42,973 nt of DNA from a virus. Of the stretch, positions 30,001-38,607 are shown in pieces. The DNA lies in IMG/VR virus record IMGVR_UViG_3300032560_000042, positions 1 to 42,973 of that record; one strand, written 5' to 3'. The position numbers and the translations under genes are program-made. Within the stretch, counting starts at the first letter, position 1. Every line of letters starts with the position of its first letter. The notes below the pieces were generated by a model that did not search any database, was not told where the DNA came from, and was given only the letters and a program-made list of their open reading frames with translations.

Positions 30001-33000
30001 GGCTGCACTTGACCAGTTCTTAAAACACGACCCAATGTTTGCATATGCACGTCAATATTAGGATCAGCTTGTGCAATGATCATATGACGTTTTTTCTGAT
30101 CTTTAAAATTCTCAGATGCGTGTAAAGAAATACCAGTTGAACCAGATTGATTAATAATTAAGGCATCAATTGAACCATCATTGAAACCATCGATTGCCCT
30201 ACTTTTATCTTCAGTATCATTGTCTCTAGATGCCAAAATAGGAATACCATCTTGATAGTTAATAATCACTGTCCTACCAGTAATTTCATCTGATTTATAG
30301 CCAGCTTGACGTAATGCATTATGCATATAGTCAATTGGAGACATTGGAGCAGCACCAAAACCAGCATTATTAATAAACTCTTTAATTTTGTTATAAGCTG
30401 CTGTAGCTACTGGACCAAGATCATCATCAGTTAAACGATAAGGAGTACCTTCTTTTTGTCCTGGTTTCTTAATCTTAATAGTTCTTTGTTTTTCAAGATA
30501 GTTCAAAAACATATCTTTAAATGAAAGATTAATTGGATCACCAAATTTTATATCATTCATCTTTGCATATTCTTGCAAAAACGAACCCATAGTATTGGAC
30601 ACAGTAATGACGGGTTTTTCGCCAGCTTTCAATCTTTCTATAGCAAACCTAACTGCATCTTCTGTTTTCAAAGATAAAAGCATCTGACTAATTAAACTAT
30701 GCATCCTTGAACCAAAAGTTGCACTTTGAACAGTGGTTCTTTCACTTTTTGCTCTACCAACCGCACCAGATTGATCAAGACTTTTCTGCATCTGTTTGGT
30801 AATCATTTGAATGGCTCTTGAAAATGCAAGAATATCTCGCATTGAAGTAGCCATTTTTTCAGCTGTTTCTTTGTTTACTACTGTTGGAACGGTATCGTAA
30901 GCTACGCCAGCAAAGGTACGCTCTCTGCGTATATATTGACCAACATTCGTTAACATATTAGCAACAACTTGTTGCATTGGAATACCACCATTTTTAATGG
31001 CATCACCTAATTCGCTAATATTATCTACAGCCAAACTCATGTCTGTACTTGAATACAAGTCCATCACATCTGGGCGTTTAGCGTAAGTTGCAGAGGAGAA
31101 GAATGTTCCGTAAGCGTTATCAACTAAATTACGAACATACTTGGCACGATTTAATCCTTCACTTTCTGCCGTTTTTTCACCAGCGCCACCAGCACTATGG
31201 CTTTCATCAAGAATTAAATAATTACCTTGTGCAAAATGATCAATGAATCTTCTTCTTTCAGTGTCTTCTTTTTTAACAGTGTTTAACTGATCATATGTTG
31301 TAAAGATTACTTTATAGTCACCAATACTATCTTTAGAATGCATATCTTTAAGAATAGAATCTAATTTTATAGCAGCAGATTTTAAAATTAGTTTTTTCTC
31401 TTGAAGTTTTCCATTTACTTTTCTTTTTAATGTATATGGAATTTTTTCATCATTGTTAGTAATTAAAATTTTTGGTTTATCAGTATCTAAACCAAGTTCT
31501 TTGGTCATACCAATATCGTCTAAATCATTGACCATTGCTGCATACAAGGTAGGCTTTTGAGTAACAAAAATAGGAATTTTGTCATTAACAATAGCAAACT
31601 TAATCATCGCAGCAACAACACGACCCTTACCAATACCAGTTTGGTCTCCAATGATGAAGCCTTTGCCAGCTTCAGCATTGCGGATAGCCAATGCCAACGC
31701 ATCTATTTGTTCTGCTGAAAGGTTTTCTTTTAAAGTTTCTGGGTCCATTTCGATGGCATTAGCAACATATTCATCTATATTGCCCATCTCATCTTCTACA
31801 CGAGTAAGAGACTTATCAATAGATTGCGACATTGCTTTAGGAACCAATGTTCCAACAGAAGCTGCTTGCGAATGAGGTTCGTAAGCCACTTGATGACCTG
31901 TTTCTACCTCTTCTCCTCTACGGTCTTTTAATCCAGACTCGACACGCTCACCTGAGACAACGCTAGGTCCACCCAATTCGACAGGCTCGTTTCTTCTATT
32001 GCTTTCTGTGCCAACGGGTTGCTTTCCTTCACCAGTGCTGGGAACGGCATTTTTGTTATTGATACGTTCAGGTTTGTTAATAGATTCAGGTTGTCCTCTA
32101 CCAGCACCTGCCCCAGTTGGTTCGGAAAGTACACGTTTGCTAGGCTCATTCTCAGACACGCCTCGTTTGCCGACTTCATTGGGTCTGGCTCCTTCATTAC
32201 TAGGTCTACCACCCTCTGTGACAGGGCGTTCACCCAATCGTTCTGGCTGACCTGCCCCTTCTCCACGTTCACTGATGTTAGTTCTATCGGGGCTGACATT
32301 CCCTCTGGATACCATGCTGTCATTTAATTTCTCCTTGAGTTGCTCGTATGAGGTAATTTGCTGTGGGAGTTCCGCAGCTGGTAAAGCTCTTTGTGACTGA
32401 CCTTTTCCATCAATAACAATCACATCCACAGGGTAACTAGCACCCTGTTTGGTATACATATTCCCTGCTACCGAGAAGTGATCTATTACGTTGTAATCTT
32501 TGTAGAGGTTGTAATAAAACTCTCGTTTTGCTTTTTGACGATATCCTTCACGCCTTGCATCTTCGCCTTCAGCACGAACACCGCCTAGGATCAATACGGC
32601 TCTGCCATTAACTGGCATATCATTTAAAGCTTTGTATGAAATAGCATGATCTATTTCTCTAGTGATTTTTCCATAAACATGAAATTCTTCGCCAATAGAA
32701 CCAAAAGGAGGGTTGGCAATGACTACATCGACAGGATTTATGGATTTAAGAACTGCATTTTCATTAGATACTTTTGCACCTGGAAGCACCTTTTTGAGCA
32801 TTTCATAACGGCTAGTATTGAGTTCGTTCACCGTAACATTGTTAGGGTTAGAAGCTATCAACAACATTCCGTTACCGCCAGTAGGCTCGTAAACCGTTGT
32901 TTTATCAGTTATTCCTGCTAGTTGCGATGCAACATAAGCCAATGGAGCTGGGGTGGAATAAGCCTGTTCTCTAACACTGGTAGAACTTCTGACAGCCAAA

Positions 33001-35879
33001 TTAGGCTGACGGTTGTATAGATTTACCAAGCCATCATAGATTTCGCTTGGCTTTCTGTTCTTATGAGCAATGTTCTGGGCAGCCAATACGACACCCACTT
33101 CAACAGCTTCATCAGCTTGTTTAGCAGCCATCGTGCCAGCTTCAATCTTCTGACCAGTCAAATCGGCAATGAATCTACGGGCTTCGTTGATATCTTTAAA
33201 GCCTAGACCACCCATGAAATGCTTAGAAATAGCTTGTGCAATATGGAACTTGCCATCTTCTGTATTGAGGTCAAGAGTACCTTTTGGCTCTTCAGCCTTT
33301 TCTAGCTCATCCAAAGATTCAACTTCAACCACTTCCTTCTTGGTGCTTGCTTCTGGATAGTTACCAGACATTGCAATATAAGCACCTTGAAGATGGTTAA
33401 GGTTGATTTTGTCAGAAACGTCTTTACCAAACTTCTCAAGAATCATGTCCCTGACAAACTTGGCAGCCTGTTTGAACTTGTGATAGCCCATACGGAACGC
33501 AGCATCCATTAATTTAGTCAAAATCGGCATGAGGCGTTGTTCATCCCCAGGCATCATATTCATACGGGTAGGCTTAGTAGCCAGCCATGCGAGATCTGAT
33601 AATGCATCTTCTAGGTCTTGTTTGGCTTTAGCCTCTGGCGATACTTCAGCTGTTTTAACTGGCGTAGGGCTTAAATATTCCCTAAGTTTTGCCATGTCCG
33701 CAGAATCAGTAAATGGACTAAATGAACTTCCATGAGGTATGCCAAATGCTGTAACTTCTGGAGCTATATAAACTTTGCCATTTTTTTGGTTAATTAAACC
33801 AGCTTGCTCTAATTTCTTTAATAAAGGTTTAGCTGCTTCGGTATATTGAAGACCATTGCCAGATTTAAGAATCTGACCAGCATCAGCAATATCCGCTGGG
33901 GTTAAAGATTTTTTAACCTCTTCAGCAACTTTAGCTTTTTTAGCAGCTTGGCGTTCTTGGTTTATTTGAGCTTGAGTTTTTTCTTCAGCTTCTGGTTTAG
34001 CTTCTTCAGCTGCAACTTCAGCTTCTGCAACAGGCTTTTCTTCAGTGGGAACTTCGGCAGCTGGTTCGGCTGGTTTTTCTTCACTGGGCTTTTCTTCACT
34101 GACGGATTGCTCAATGTAGGGCTTGGCTTTTTCATGTTCGGAGTTCGCATAATCAATCGCTTTCTGTTTTGATTCTTCGGTATTACCAAAATTTCTAGCC
34201 GTTACAAGCTGGTTAGAATCTTTATCAACTAAAACGGCAGTCCAGCCGTTATCGTTTTTGACAACACGATACTCAGTGTTCTCGCCCATATCCAATGGAG
34301 CAATTGCTTCAGCTGGTTTTTTAACTGGTTTAAGTGCTTCTTCTTTAGGAACGACTAACAATTGATCAGCGGTATAGCCTTTCATTTGGTCTACATCTTT
34401 GATCAATTTTGGATGAGCTAAATCTTGTTCATGGAACGCATAAACAGAATCACCATCACTATGGGCTTTTTCGGCTTCCTGTTTAGTATCTACAGGTTGA
34501 CCACGCTCCATAATTTGCTCAACTGTATGAGGTACATTAGGCGTTTCTACAGGGGCAACTTTAGGTGGAACAATAGCAGCAGGAGTCTCTAAATCTGATT
34601 CATTTACCAATCCAGCAGCAACGGTCTCTGGTGTTGCAGCTTTGGGGGCTTTTGGGGCTTTAGGTGCTGGTGTAGCTGTTGGAGTAGGAGGAGCAGGAGG
34701 AGTAACTTCACCAGTAGGTTTAGCTCTTGCGCCAGCCAATGCACCAGCTGGAGCACCGCCTAAAGCGCCATAGATAAATGTTGCAAAAGCATCAGTGCCA
34801 ATCTCTTTACGAACAGCTTTGTTAATTCCTAAATCGCTGGCAATATCGTCAGCAACTTCGTTTAACCCTTGTTCTACAGATTCAGCTACAAGACCTTTAG
34901 ATGTTTGTGAAATTATTCTAGCTGCACGATTTTTAGCAGATGATAGCAAAGCTTTATCAAAACGACCAGCTAACAAGTTACCAGTAAATGAGCTACCTAA
35001 AGTATCAACTAAACCTTCAGCTGTAGCAGCAGCATCTACAGCCTTTTCTTTGGTCATGGCTCTTGCTGTTTCTGGTTTATAACCACGAGCCAACAAATCT
35101 CTAAAGTATGGGCTATTTTCTGCTAACTTCTTGTCATCCATGCCATCAACATACTGAATGGCGTTTCCAGTAGCTTCACTACCACCCTGAACAAAACCCA
35201 TTGCTTCCATGTATGTTGGATTTTTTGTAACTACAGTAGCAACCATTGCTGGTAATGCGGATCCAAATACGTTAGCAAACTGGCCAGCAACGCCAAGCAG
35301 AGTAGGGTTTTTACCCATGCTAATGCCAGACATATCGCCTTTGGCTACTTTAGCAAGATCAAGTGTTGGATGGAAATCTTCTAAAGCTTTTTGAAACTCA
35401 CCAGATTCGGTGCTGCTAATTTGGGCAGCCTTATCAATACCAGCCTGTGTAAGCTGGCGCAGTGTCTGTGATTTTCCTTTGGCAATAACTTCATCTAAAG
35501 CACGTTCAGATGCTCCCGTTGGGATTAATTCAGTGCCAGCTTCTTTACCTTGATAGGGGGCTGTAAATCCTAGACCAGTGGCTACTTTATTAGCCAATAG
35601 CTCTGGGTTGGCTATGGTATTAAGAATGTCCGTAGGAACATTAAATATGGATCTCTGAGATTGAGCTACAGCAGATTGAGCAGTCTCTGGTGCTCCATAT
35701 ATTCCAGGAACAATACCAGCTAATGCTGCTTTTCCTAAGTCTTTTGCTACTGAACCAGCTGTATAAGGAACAACTTCACCGCCATATTGGGCTGCTAACT
35801 TTGATAGATCGTCTTGAGGTGCTTGTTCTGGAACTACGGTTCCTCCAAACTGCGCTGCCAGTTTTTGTAGATCATCCAT
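24060..35879 (-). CDS. Giant polyvalent virion protein: methylase, helicase, ParB-like, metallopeptidase and ejection-type domains, about 3940 aa
   Basis: One uninterrupted chain. Residues 1-40 carry two copies of an LAAQ(F/Y)GG(T/E)VVP repeat, and hydrophobic Gly/Ala helices follow to about 400. Residues 400-700 are Pro/Glu/Lys-rich. An N6-adenine methylase lies at about 930-1150: EPTGGNGML near 999 and NPPF near 1057. After a disordered linker a strawberry-notch-type SF2 helicase spans about 1385-2050: GDQTGIGKGR (Lys near 1419), LILDESHSAGG near 1559, FFSSATYAKR, and QTLGRVLRTGQ near 1948. A ParB-like core (GTPYVNEGNHRIMAA) is near 2614. HELMH near 2828 with a possible third ligand in NPSEFWAVN (Glu near 2905) is a zinc metallopeptidase. 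The last 900 residues are helical and end in a DRQQAMTRLAIASG segment typical of LPD38-type ejection proteins. P1 DarB combines similar methylase and helicase domains and protects injected DNA from type I restriction; a similar role is inferred. ATG 35879 or TTG 35882. Confidence 0.85.
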   Translation of the reverse strand: MDDLQKLAAQFGGTVVPEQAPQDDLSKLAAQYGGEVVPYTAGSVAKDLGKAALAGIVPGIYGAPETAQSAVAQSQRSIFNVPTDILNTIANPELLANKVATGLGFTAPYQGKEAGTELIPTGASERALDEVIAKGKSQTLRQLTQAGIDKAAQISSTESGEFQKALEDFHPTLDLAKVAKGDMSGISMGKNPTLLGVAGQFANVFGSALPAMVATVVTKNPTYMEAMGFVQGGSEATGNAIQYVDGMDDKKLAENSPYFRDLLARGYKPETARAMTKEKAVDAAATAEGLVDTLGSSFTGNLLAGRFDKALLSSAKNRAARIISQTSKGLVAESVEQGLNEVADDIASDLGINKAVRKEIGTDAFATFIYGALGGAPAGALAGARAKPTGEVTPPAPPTPTATPAPKAPKAPKAATPETVAAGLVNESDLETPAAIVPPKVAPVETPNVPHTVEQIMERGQPVDTKQEAEKAHSDGDSVYAFHEQDLAHPKLIKDVDQMKGYTADQLLVVPKEEALKPVKKPAEAIAPLDMGENTEYRVVKNDNGWTAVLVDKDSNQLVTARNFGNTEESKQKAIDYANSEHEKAKPYIEQSVSEEKPSEEKPAEPAAEVPTEEKPVAEAEVAAEEAKPEAEEKTQAQINQERQAAKKAKVAEEVKKSLTPADIADAGQILKSGNGLQYTEAAKPLLKKLEQAGLINQKNGKVYIAPEVTAFGIPHGSSFSPFTDSADMAKLREYLSPTPVKTAEVSPEAKAKQDLEDALSDLAWLATKPTRMNMMPGDEQRLMPILTKLMDAAFRMGYHKFKQAAKFVRDMILEKFGKDVSDKINLNHLQGAYIAMSGNYPEASTKKEVVEVESLDELEKAEEPKGTLDLNTEDGKFHIAQAISKHFMGGLGFKDINEARRFIADLTGQKIEAGTMAAKQADEAVEVGVVLAAQNIAHKNRKPSEIYDGLVNLYNRQPNLAVRSSTSVREQAYSTPAPLAYVASQLAGITDKTTVYEPTGGNGMLLIASNPNNVTVNELNTSRYEMLKKVLPGAKVSNENAVLKSINPVDVVIANPPFGSIGEEFHVYGKITREIDHAISYKALNDMPVNGRAVLILGGVRAEGEDARREGYRQKAKREFYYNLYKDYNVIDHFSVAGNMYTKQGASYPVDVIVIDGKGQSQRALPAAELPQQITSYEQLKEKLNDSMVSRGNVSPDRTNISERGEGAGQPERLGERPVTEGGRPSNEGARPNEVGKRGVSENEPSKRVLSEPTGAGAGRGQPESINKPERINNKNAVPSTGEGKQPVGTESNRRNEPVELGGPSVVSGERVESGLKDRRGEEVETGHQVAYEPHSQAASVGTLVPKAMSQSIDKSLTRVEDEMGNIDEYVANAIEMDPETLKENLSAEQIDALALAIRNAEAGKGFIIGDQTGIGKGRVVAAMIKFAIVNDKIPIFVTQKPTLYAAMVNDLDDIGMTKELGLDTDKPKILITNNDEKIPYTLKRKVNGKLQEKKLILKSAAIKLDSILKDMHSKDSIGDYKVIFTTYDQLNTVKKEDTERRRFIDHFAQGNYLILDESHSAGGAGEKTAESEGLNRAKYVRNLVDNAYGTFFSSATYAKRPDVMDLYSSTDMSLAVDNISELGDAIKNGGIPMQQVVANMLTNVGQYIRRERTFAGVAYDTVPTVVNKETAEKMATSMRDILAFSRAIQMITKQMQKSLDQSGAVGRAKSERTTVQSATFGSRMHSLISQMLLSLKTEDAVRFAIERLKAGEKPVITVSNTMGSFLQEYAKMNDIKFGDPINLSFKDMFLNYLEKQRTIKIKKPGQKEGTPYRLTDDDLGPVATAAYNKIKEFINNAGFGAAPMSPIDYMHNALRQAGYKSDEITGRTVIINYQDGIPILASRDNDTEDKSRAIDGFNDGSIDALIINQSGSTGISLHASENFKDQKKRHMIIAQADPNIDVHMQTLGRVLRTGQVQPPAYSQLMADVPAEMRPAAVLLKKMASLNANTTASRKSAVTAEGVVDFMNDYGGQVAQEYLKDNPEVYADIGGKDANINLLDDPAEATEEDIRKLTGYIPVLPLKQQEEIYKDLIERYNDLLERENSMGTNKLEAKAVDLDAETLSSKPITEDKGDPSLFAQPAYMEQVEVKRTVKPYSKDEVEELVLKHLDGMSPPAKASAQREELRERARTFGTEQLTKLKEAEADPVRIQKFKDDLDSNYNRIQTVLNNYRIGTPVSLTNKQNMFVYGVVTNVENKKKTANPAAGSDWKMTIALANGEAKSINLNFSQIGSTYTLKEESIVNYFNPETQQAENIHLKDMFDRNTTVRREKRYMVTGNILAGYAAVKNIGQIMSYTKKGTNETGQGILMPRNYDFEKEQREAPIRLRSAADAMRFMNEVNGVITSADNVLRITKSSYGNQYQFNVPSSKKEGGTYFLDRGLTDITGDFYKSGNTMYARANEDQAAKAIDFIINTRGDTLIASSPRDKAREMFAPPKATVTPSVMYQPKVPPVYMITDNPGGNWLEHKRQLSREDGRKSSGVPYRFGSATAYFRTKEGVTNSPVRKMLVPVDVLAKLQGINDEQRNVRVADLKSLMDYMGEKNHLPFEKDGKTHYTPYINIYQDGTPYVNEGNHRIMAAKELGFKYLPVAIDYYNGAESENGILSPAKAIEYDRKAHEDGFTLTNYAHIPKLNPSVIPKNLREQIAQIHKAKTDELARVRRGITKIKREVIKGETTINTQRELTHLDQLAKELAADKKMTAEKKITPEAFMARALNEYNKGNISKDVLDVIQYIYRQSPAILTGLRLSVKQAPQNAAYTAAGVFNNLERIVRLYKESGAVNPGTIRHELMHTLEQMMDPQTQQAIIESWRAALEKAIKKNTDEVSQKYFMAVMDYVNDPSEKNFEKAMELLPSQDMYQYINPSEFWAVNAEKLFGTRMGTPWGRYVNAIRQVFEAMKKLFGFNNTHSVYKAFNDLIKGETPRTHKTMLVDLISSGPYKTKFLYSVEKTDELLAKHNRNDAPIHTSNGVMDKFLGGAQEAKNIGAKMVESPRLAVNNMVGNLDRAVLATRIKTTDFTAGLTAADAARYGRMLEDSEGRAVASVAMNQALKATRIGTQVIMLGKLVFDNTNQMFHAVQDKFSMANILTLKHQLEKEIGVQRAANVIQAYFEAKRSRSIVDEYLKREGELEMLRTEQMDPSTSPDRQLLLLDKIADAEQDFKNIGIALQKVNMSDEAIDDFSKLDKQYPELRKMMDNWNAVNKNMIDMMEQARMISKQRADTLRDIEDYVPWQRIMDEQTDVHTPIYSSKGVKNVAREHRFKEGKVDLDIDDIVDNMLHNVMVTTRNAIKNYAANRIAQEYGTRNENGKLKVFPKEDPARGIVKILISGRKVNIQIADPLIAQSVIGIENIQIPMNEIMAYFANGLRRSITFSGVFQIKQLFMDAPTAAIVTGVKNPVALFGGVFGSFVKGLTQKDEVVELLKSYGIGGYHSGARTAEHQYKQEIGLLNKSAFARVTSILDQIADASDFAQRRAVYVRVMKETGGFPSGGDQRKAILAATNVIDFDKRGMGRTAQFLNRTIAFMNAYAQQIDVLTQALAEPIAGGVERLTGQKVTSISGGLRGLDRQQAMTRLAIASGLLASTCLLYAFAIGDDDEYKKMDDQTKMRNFVIPRSMMKTIGYDHTLLIPMHTSASYFFKSIPEMLYNKITKEGTKDAIDNARLRKALKEGAVDALLGPLGSGPVPTAIKPFAEIALNHDFYTGGNVTPQSMKDLAAFRQYNGSTSELGKWISYASGLGSQEHRMLSPIQADHVMRGLGGSVAAAAMWGSNLFSGHKASPEERNNPLYGSFVAPEVPRGREDLFYDLKTRSDIAMKTFTDLVGKGHKEEAKQWFNDHKGEIQASGFTGQAGKALIDINAQIRRIEDLPASQMSPDEKRKQINFYKNKKEEILEQTIKFRLSAGL
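32828..32850. repeat. Dyad element copy inside giant gene
   Basis: TCACCGTAACA (32828-32838), T, then TGTTAGGGTTA (32840-32850). The left half is identical to the copy at 7432 and the right half differs by one base. It lies between methylase motif I and the NPPF motif of the giant gene. Confidence 0.4.
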
Positions 35880-35914
35880 CAAATTGTGTCCTATTGGGTA
35901 CTGCTAGTTTACTA

Positions 35915-38152
35915 TTAATCAGTTGCTTGTGGCTTCATTAATGCTTGGTACTGAGATGTTGCTTTAAATGCATCTGCTGCTGCTTGTGTTGGGAACTGCA
36001 ATGTCTTACCAGCTACAGAAACCGTTACAGGAACTGCACCTGGAGCTGGAGCTGCACCTGGAGCTGGAGCTGCTACAGGAGGTTGTAGTAATAGCAAATC
36101 ACGGGTCTGCTGTGGCATAGACTCATAGACATTCTTACGAGCTTGTACCCATAATTCTTCTGGGTGCAATTGGAATGTCAGTGCGTTCTTCTCTTGTGTT
36201 GCCAAATCTTTAAATACACGCTCTACGCTATTTTGATAAGCAGTAGAAGCCGCATTTTGCAGAGCAGCCATCTTGGAATCAACACCAGCTTGACGAGTGG
36301 CAGCAGCTTGAGCTAAACCAATCTTTTTAGCCTGTTCTGTGCCATATACGTTAGCCAATACGCCAGTAAGCTGATCTCTGCGTTGCTGGTCAGCTTTGGT
36401 AGCTTCAATAGTGCCTTGTTGTAAGGTTTTCTTAGCAGCATTGATATCTTTAAGATTGCTGGTCATTCCTTGAACAGCACCTAAACCTGATACGCCAACG
36501 TCTTGTAATGTTTTATTGAGTAATGAACCGCCTCTACCGCCTTGGGAGTTCATCATTCCCAAGCCAAAGCGAGTAGCCAATTCAGGCATCAACATGGCTT
36601 TTTGCTGTGCAATATCTTCTTGGGCTGTTTTAGCTAATGGTTTATAGGCTTCAGATACAGAACCTTTTCCTGATTGTTCTTCAGCCAAACGAGGAGCAAG
36701 GATAGATGCCCAGTCTAATTCGCCAGATTTTGTGCGTGGAATTGATGGATCTTTTACTTCGCCTTCATCAGCAAACGCAATAATGCCACCACCAGCCATT
36801 TGGGTCATTTGTGGAGGAGTAGCAATAGATGCTACGCCTGAACGATCCATAGGGGCTTGAGCCATTTGCTGAGGCATACCTTGTTGCATCATTTGACCAG
36901 CTTGTGGGTTATTGTGTATATAACCATGTAATTGCTCCAATCCTTGAGCGTTCATCTTTGCCATTGGGCTAGAAGTAGGATTCTGTTGAACCTGACCTAA
37001 TTGTTGGTCGCTCATCATGTTCATAGGCACAGCACCGCCTACAGCCATAGCTTTAATCTTACCGCCTCGTTTAGATCCTGCTGCTTTCATTAAAGAAGAA
37101 GCACCCAATCCAGCAATTCCAAGACCACTTAATTGGGATACGGTACTTGGGGCAGCCTGATACATCGAGGTAGAAGACTGTTGCATAGGCAAACCACGGA
37201 GCATCGCATTGAGCTGACCCAATTGCATATATGGATACTGCTGGGCCGTAGCGTAATTCTGAACCGCTTGGTTAATGATGTTTTGTTGATTTTGCTGTTC
37301 TGTAGCACCTTGTTGTGCTTGAGTGCTAATAATGCCCTGTTGTGCAGTCAATTGTTGACCACCAATACCAGCCAGTTGATTAGCACCGCCCATTTGAGAT
37401 GCCAGAGCACCAGCTTGAGCCTGTTGACCTTGTAGACCTAAATTAGCACCAAATTGCTGTGCTTGTTGGGCTTGGTTAAATGCATTGTTATAGCCTGTAC
37501 CAATCAATGAATTTTCAGCAAGCATTTGATTTTGTTGGTTTAATCCTTGTTGCAGTGCATTACGAGAACCACCAAATGCTCCTGCAGAAGTCGCTGCTCC
37601 TTGTTGCGCTGCACCTTGAATACCGTATTGTTGTTGGGCTAACTGAAGTTGTGGAGCCAAAGACTGTTGGATATACGGATTCATGTATGCACCAATAGAA
37701 CCATTGGTAGCATTTTGAGCATATTGATTACCAGCTTGACCCATTTGGTTGCCTAAACTACCAAACTTATTAATATCCTGCATTGTCTGACCAGTTGCAG
37801 CACCATACTGTCCTGGCATTTGCATATTAGCAGCAGTAGACTGAGCTTGCTGTTGTAAAGGGCTAAAGCCAGCTACATAATCAGAAGGATTGGTGCTGTA
37901 AGGCGTATAAGCATTAAACCCAGTCATGTCTGGGGTATAGATCTGTGCCTGTGCAGCATTGAGCATATTGCTGACATATGGCTGTGCATAATCAGGAATA
38001 TTGGTATTTGTTACAGTTGTATTAGTAGGACCAGATGGAGCACCACCACCACCACCGCCACCATAGATCATTCCACCGCCAACTTTACGTTGAGTTACAG
38101 AATCCCCTAGGGTTTCTCCTAAAGCATATAGTTGGCGTTTTGAATAATACAT
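35915..38152 (-). CDS. Gln/Ala-rich virion protein, probable ejection or internal protein, 745 aa
   Basis: After a glycine run (residues 25-37) the chain shows IPDYAQPYVSNMLNAAQAQI, then FSPLQQQAQSTAANMQMPGQ, MNPYIQQSLAPQLQLAQQQY and TSAGAFGGSRNALQQGLNQQ. The middle is extremely rich in Gln, Ala and Gly. A late part has SGELDWASILAPRLAEEQSG and helices. MNPYIQ...AGAFGGSRNAL is a signature I recognise from structural proteins of uncultured podoviruses. It lies between the GNAT gene and the giant protein, consistent with an internal virion or ejection protein. AAGGA lies six bases before the ATG. Confidence 0.7.
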   Translation of the reverse strand: MYYSKRQLYALGETLGDSVTQRKVGGGMIYGGGGGGGAPSGPTNTTVTNTNIPDYAQPYVSNMLNAAQAQIYTPDMTGFNAYTPYSTNPSDYVAGFSPLQQQAQSTAANMQMPGQYGAATGQTMQDINKFGSLGNQMGQAGNQYAQNATNGSIGAYMNPYIQQSLAPQLQLAQQQYGIQGAAQQGAATSAGAFGGSRNALQQGLNQQNQMLAENSLIGTGYNNAFNQAQQAQQFGANLGLQGQQAQAGALASQMGGANQLAGIGGQQLTAQQGIISTQAQQGATEQQNQQNIINQAVQNYATAQQYPYMQLGQLNAMLRGLPMQQSSTSMYQAAPSTVSQLSGLGIAGLGASSLMKAAGSKRGGKIKAMAVGGAVPMNMMSDQQLGQVQQNPTSSPMAKMNAQGLEQLHGYIHNNPQAGQMMQQGMPQQMAQAPMDRSGVASIATPPQMTQMAGGGIIAFADEGEVKDPSIPRTKSGELDWASILAPRLAEEQSGKGSVSEAYKPLAKTAQEDIAQQKAMLMPELATRFGLGMMNSQGGRGGSLLNKTLQDVGVSGLGAVQGMTSNLKDINAAKKTLQQGTIEATKADQQRRDQLTGVLANVYGTEQAKKIGLAQAAATRQAGVDSKMAALQNAASTAYQNSVERVFKDLATQEKNALTFQLHPEELWVQARKNVYESMPQQTRDLLLLQPPVAAPAPGAAPAPGAVPVTVSVAGKTLQFPTQAAADAFKATSQYQALMKPQATD

Positions 38153-38160
38153 ATTTGTCC

Positions 38161-38607
38161 TTACAACATTTTCGTAAATACTTTATCAGTCATCTTATAT
38201 CCCAAATACTCAAACAGTCTCGTATTATCTAAATGCACTTTTGTATGCATTACGATACGTTTCACACCTCTGTCTTTCAATACCTGTTCTGCATATTGAA
38301 ATAACTTAATGCCTACTCTTCCTTTGCGAAACTCTTTAGTCACAAAGTACAAATCTTCAATTGCCGTCATACAAGACTTATAGTGCAAATGTGGAGTGAC
38401 TATAAAAATAATGTAGCCAATCAATTGTTCATCATTCCTACAAGTAATGCACCGCAACATTCCTGCTTCTGCCATTCTTTTATAAGCTGGGTAATCAGGC
38501 TCATAAGGAAATTCTTTTGTTACACATAGCTCTTCGTAATGCTCTGGGAAAAGCTTTTCAAATTCATCAACAAACTTAAAACCGTCAACGTCTTCGTAGA
38601 TAATCAT
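38161..38607 (-). CDS. GNAT-family acetyltransferase, 148 aa
   Basis: The C-terminal half carries the GNAT core: CMTAIEDLYFVTKEFRKGRV with the beta-strand 4 and pyrophosphate loop (RKGRVGIKL), then LFQYAEQVLKDRGVKRIVMH and LDNTRLFEYLGYKMTDKVFT. The loop reads R-K-G-R-V-G in place of the usual Q-x-x-G-x-G. Acetyltransferases recur in podovirus virion gene clusters with an unknown target. Its start overlaps the stop of the 640-aa gene by four bases, and the 745-aa gene follows after eight bases. Confidence 0.85.
   Translation of the reverse strand: MIIYEDVDGFKFVDEFEKLFPEHYEELCVTKEFPYEPDYPAYKRMAEAGMLRCITCRNDEQLIGYIIFIVTPHLHYKSCMTAIEDLYFVTKEFRKGRVGIKLFQYAEQVLKDRGVKRIVMHTKVHLDNTRLFEYLGYKMTDKVFTKML

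Noticed and set aside
31928-32323. 131-codon minus frame inside the giant gene
   Set aside because: It is an alternative frame of the Gly/Pro/Arg-rich linker between methylase and helicase; the main frame continues through it.
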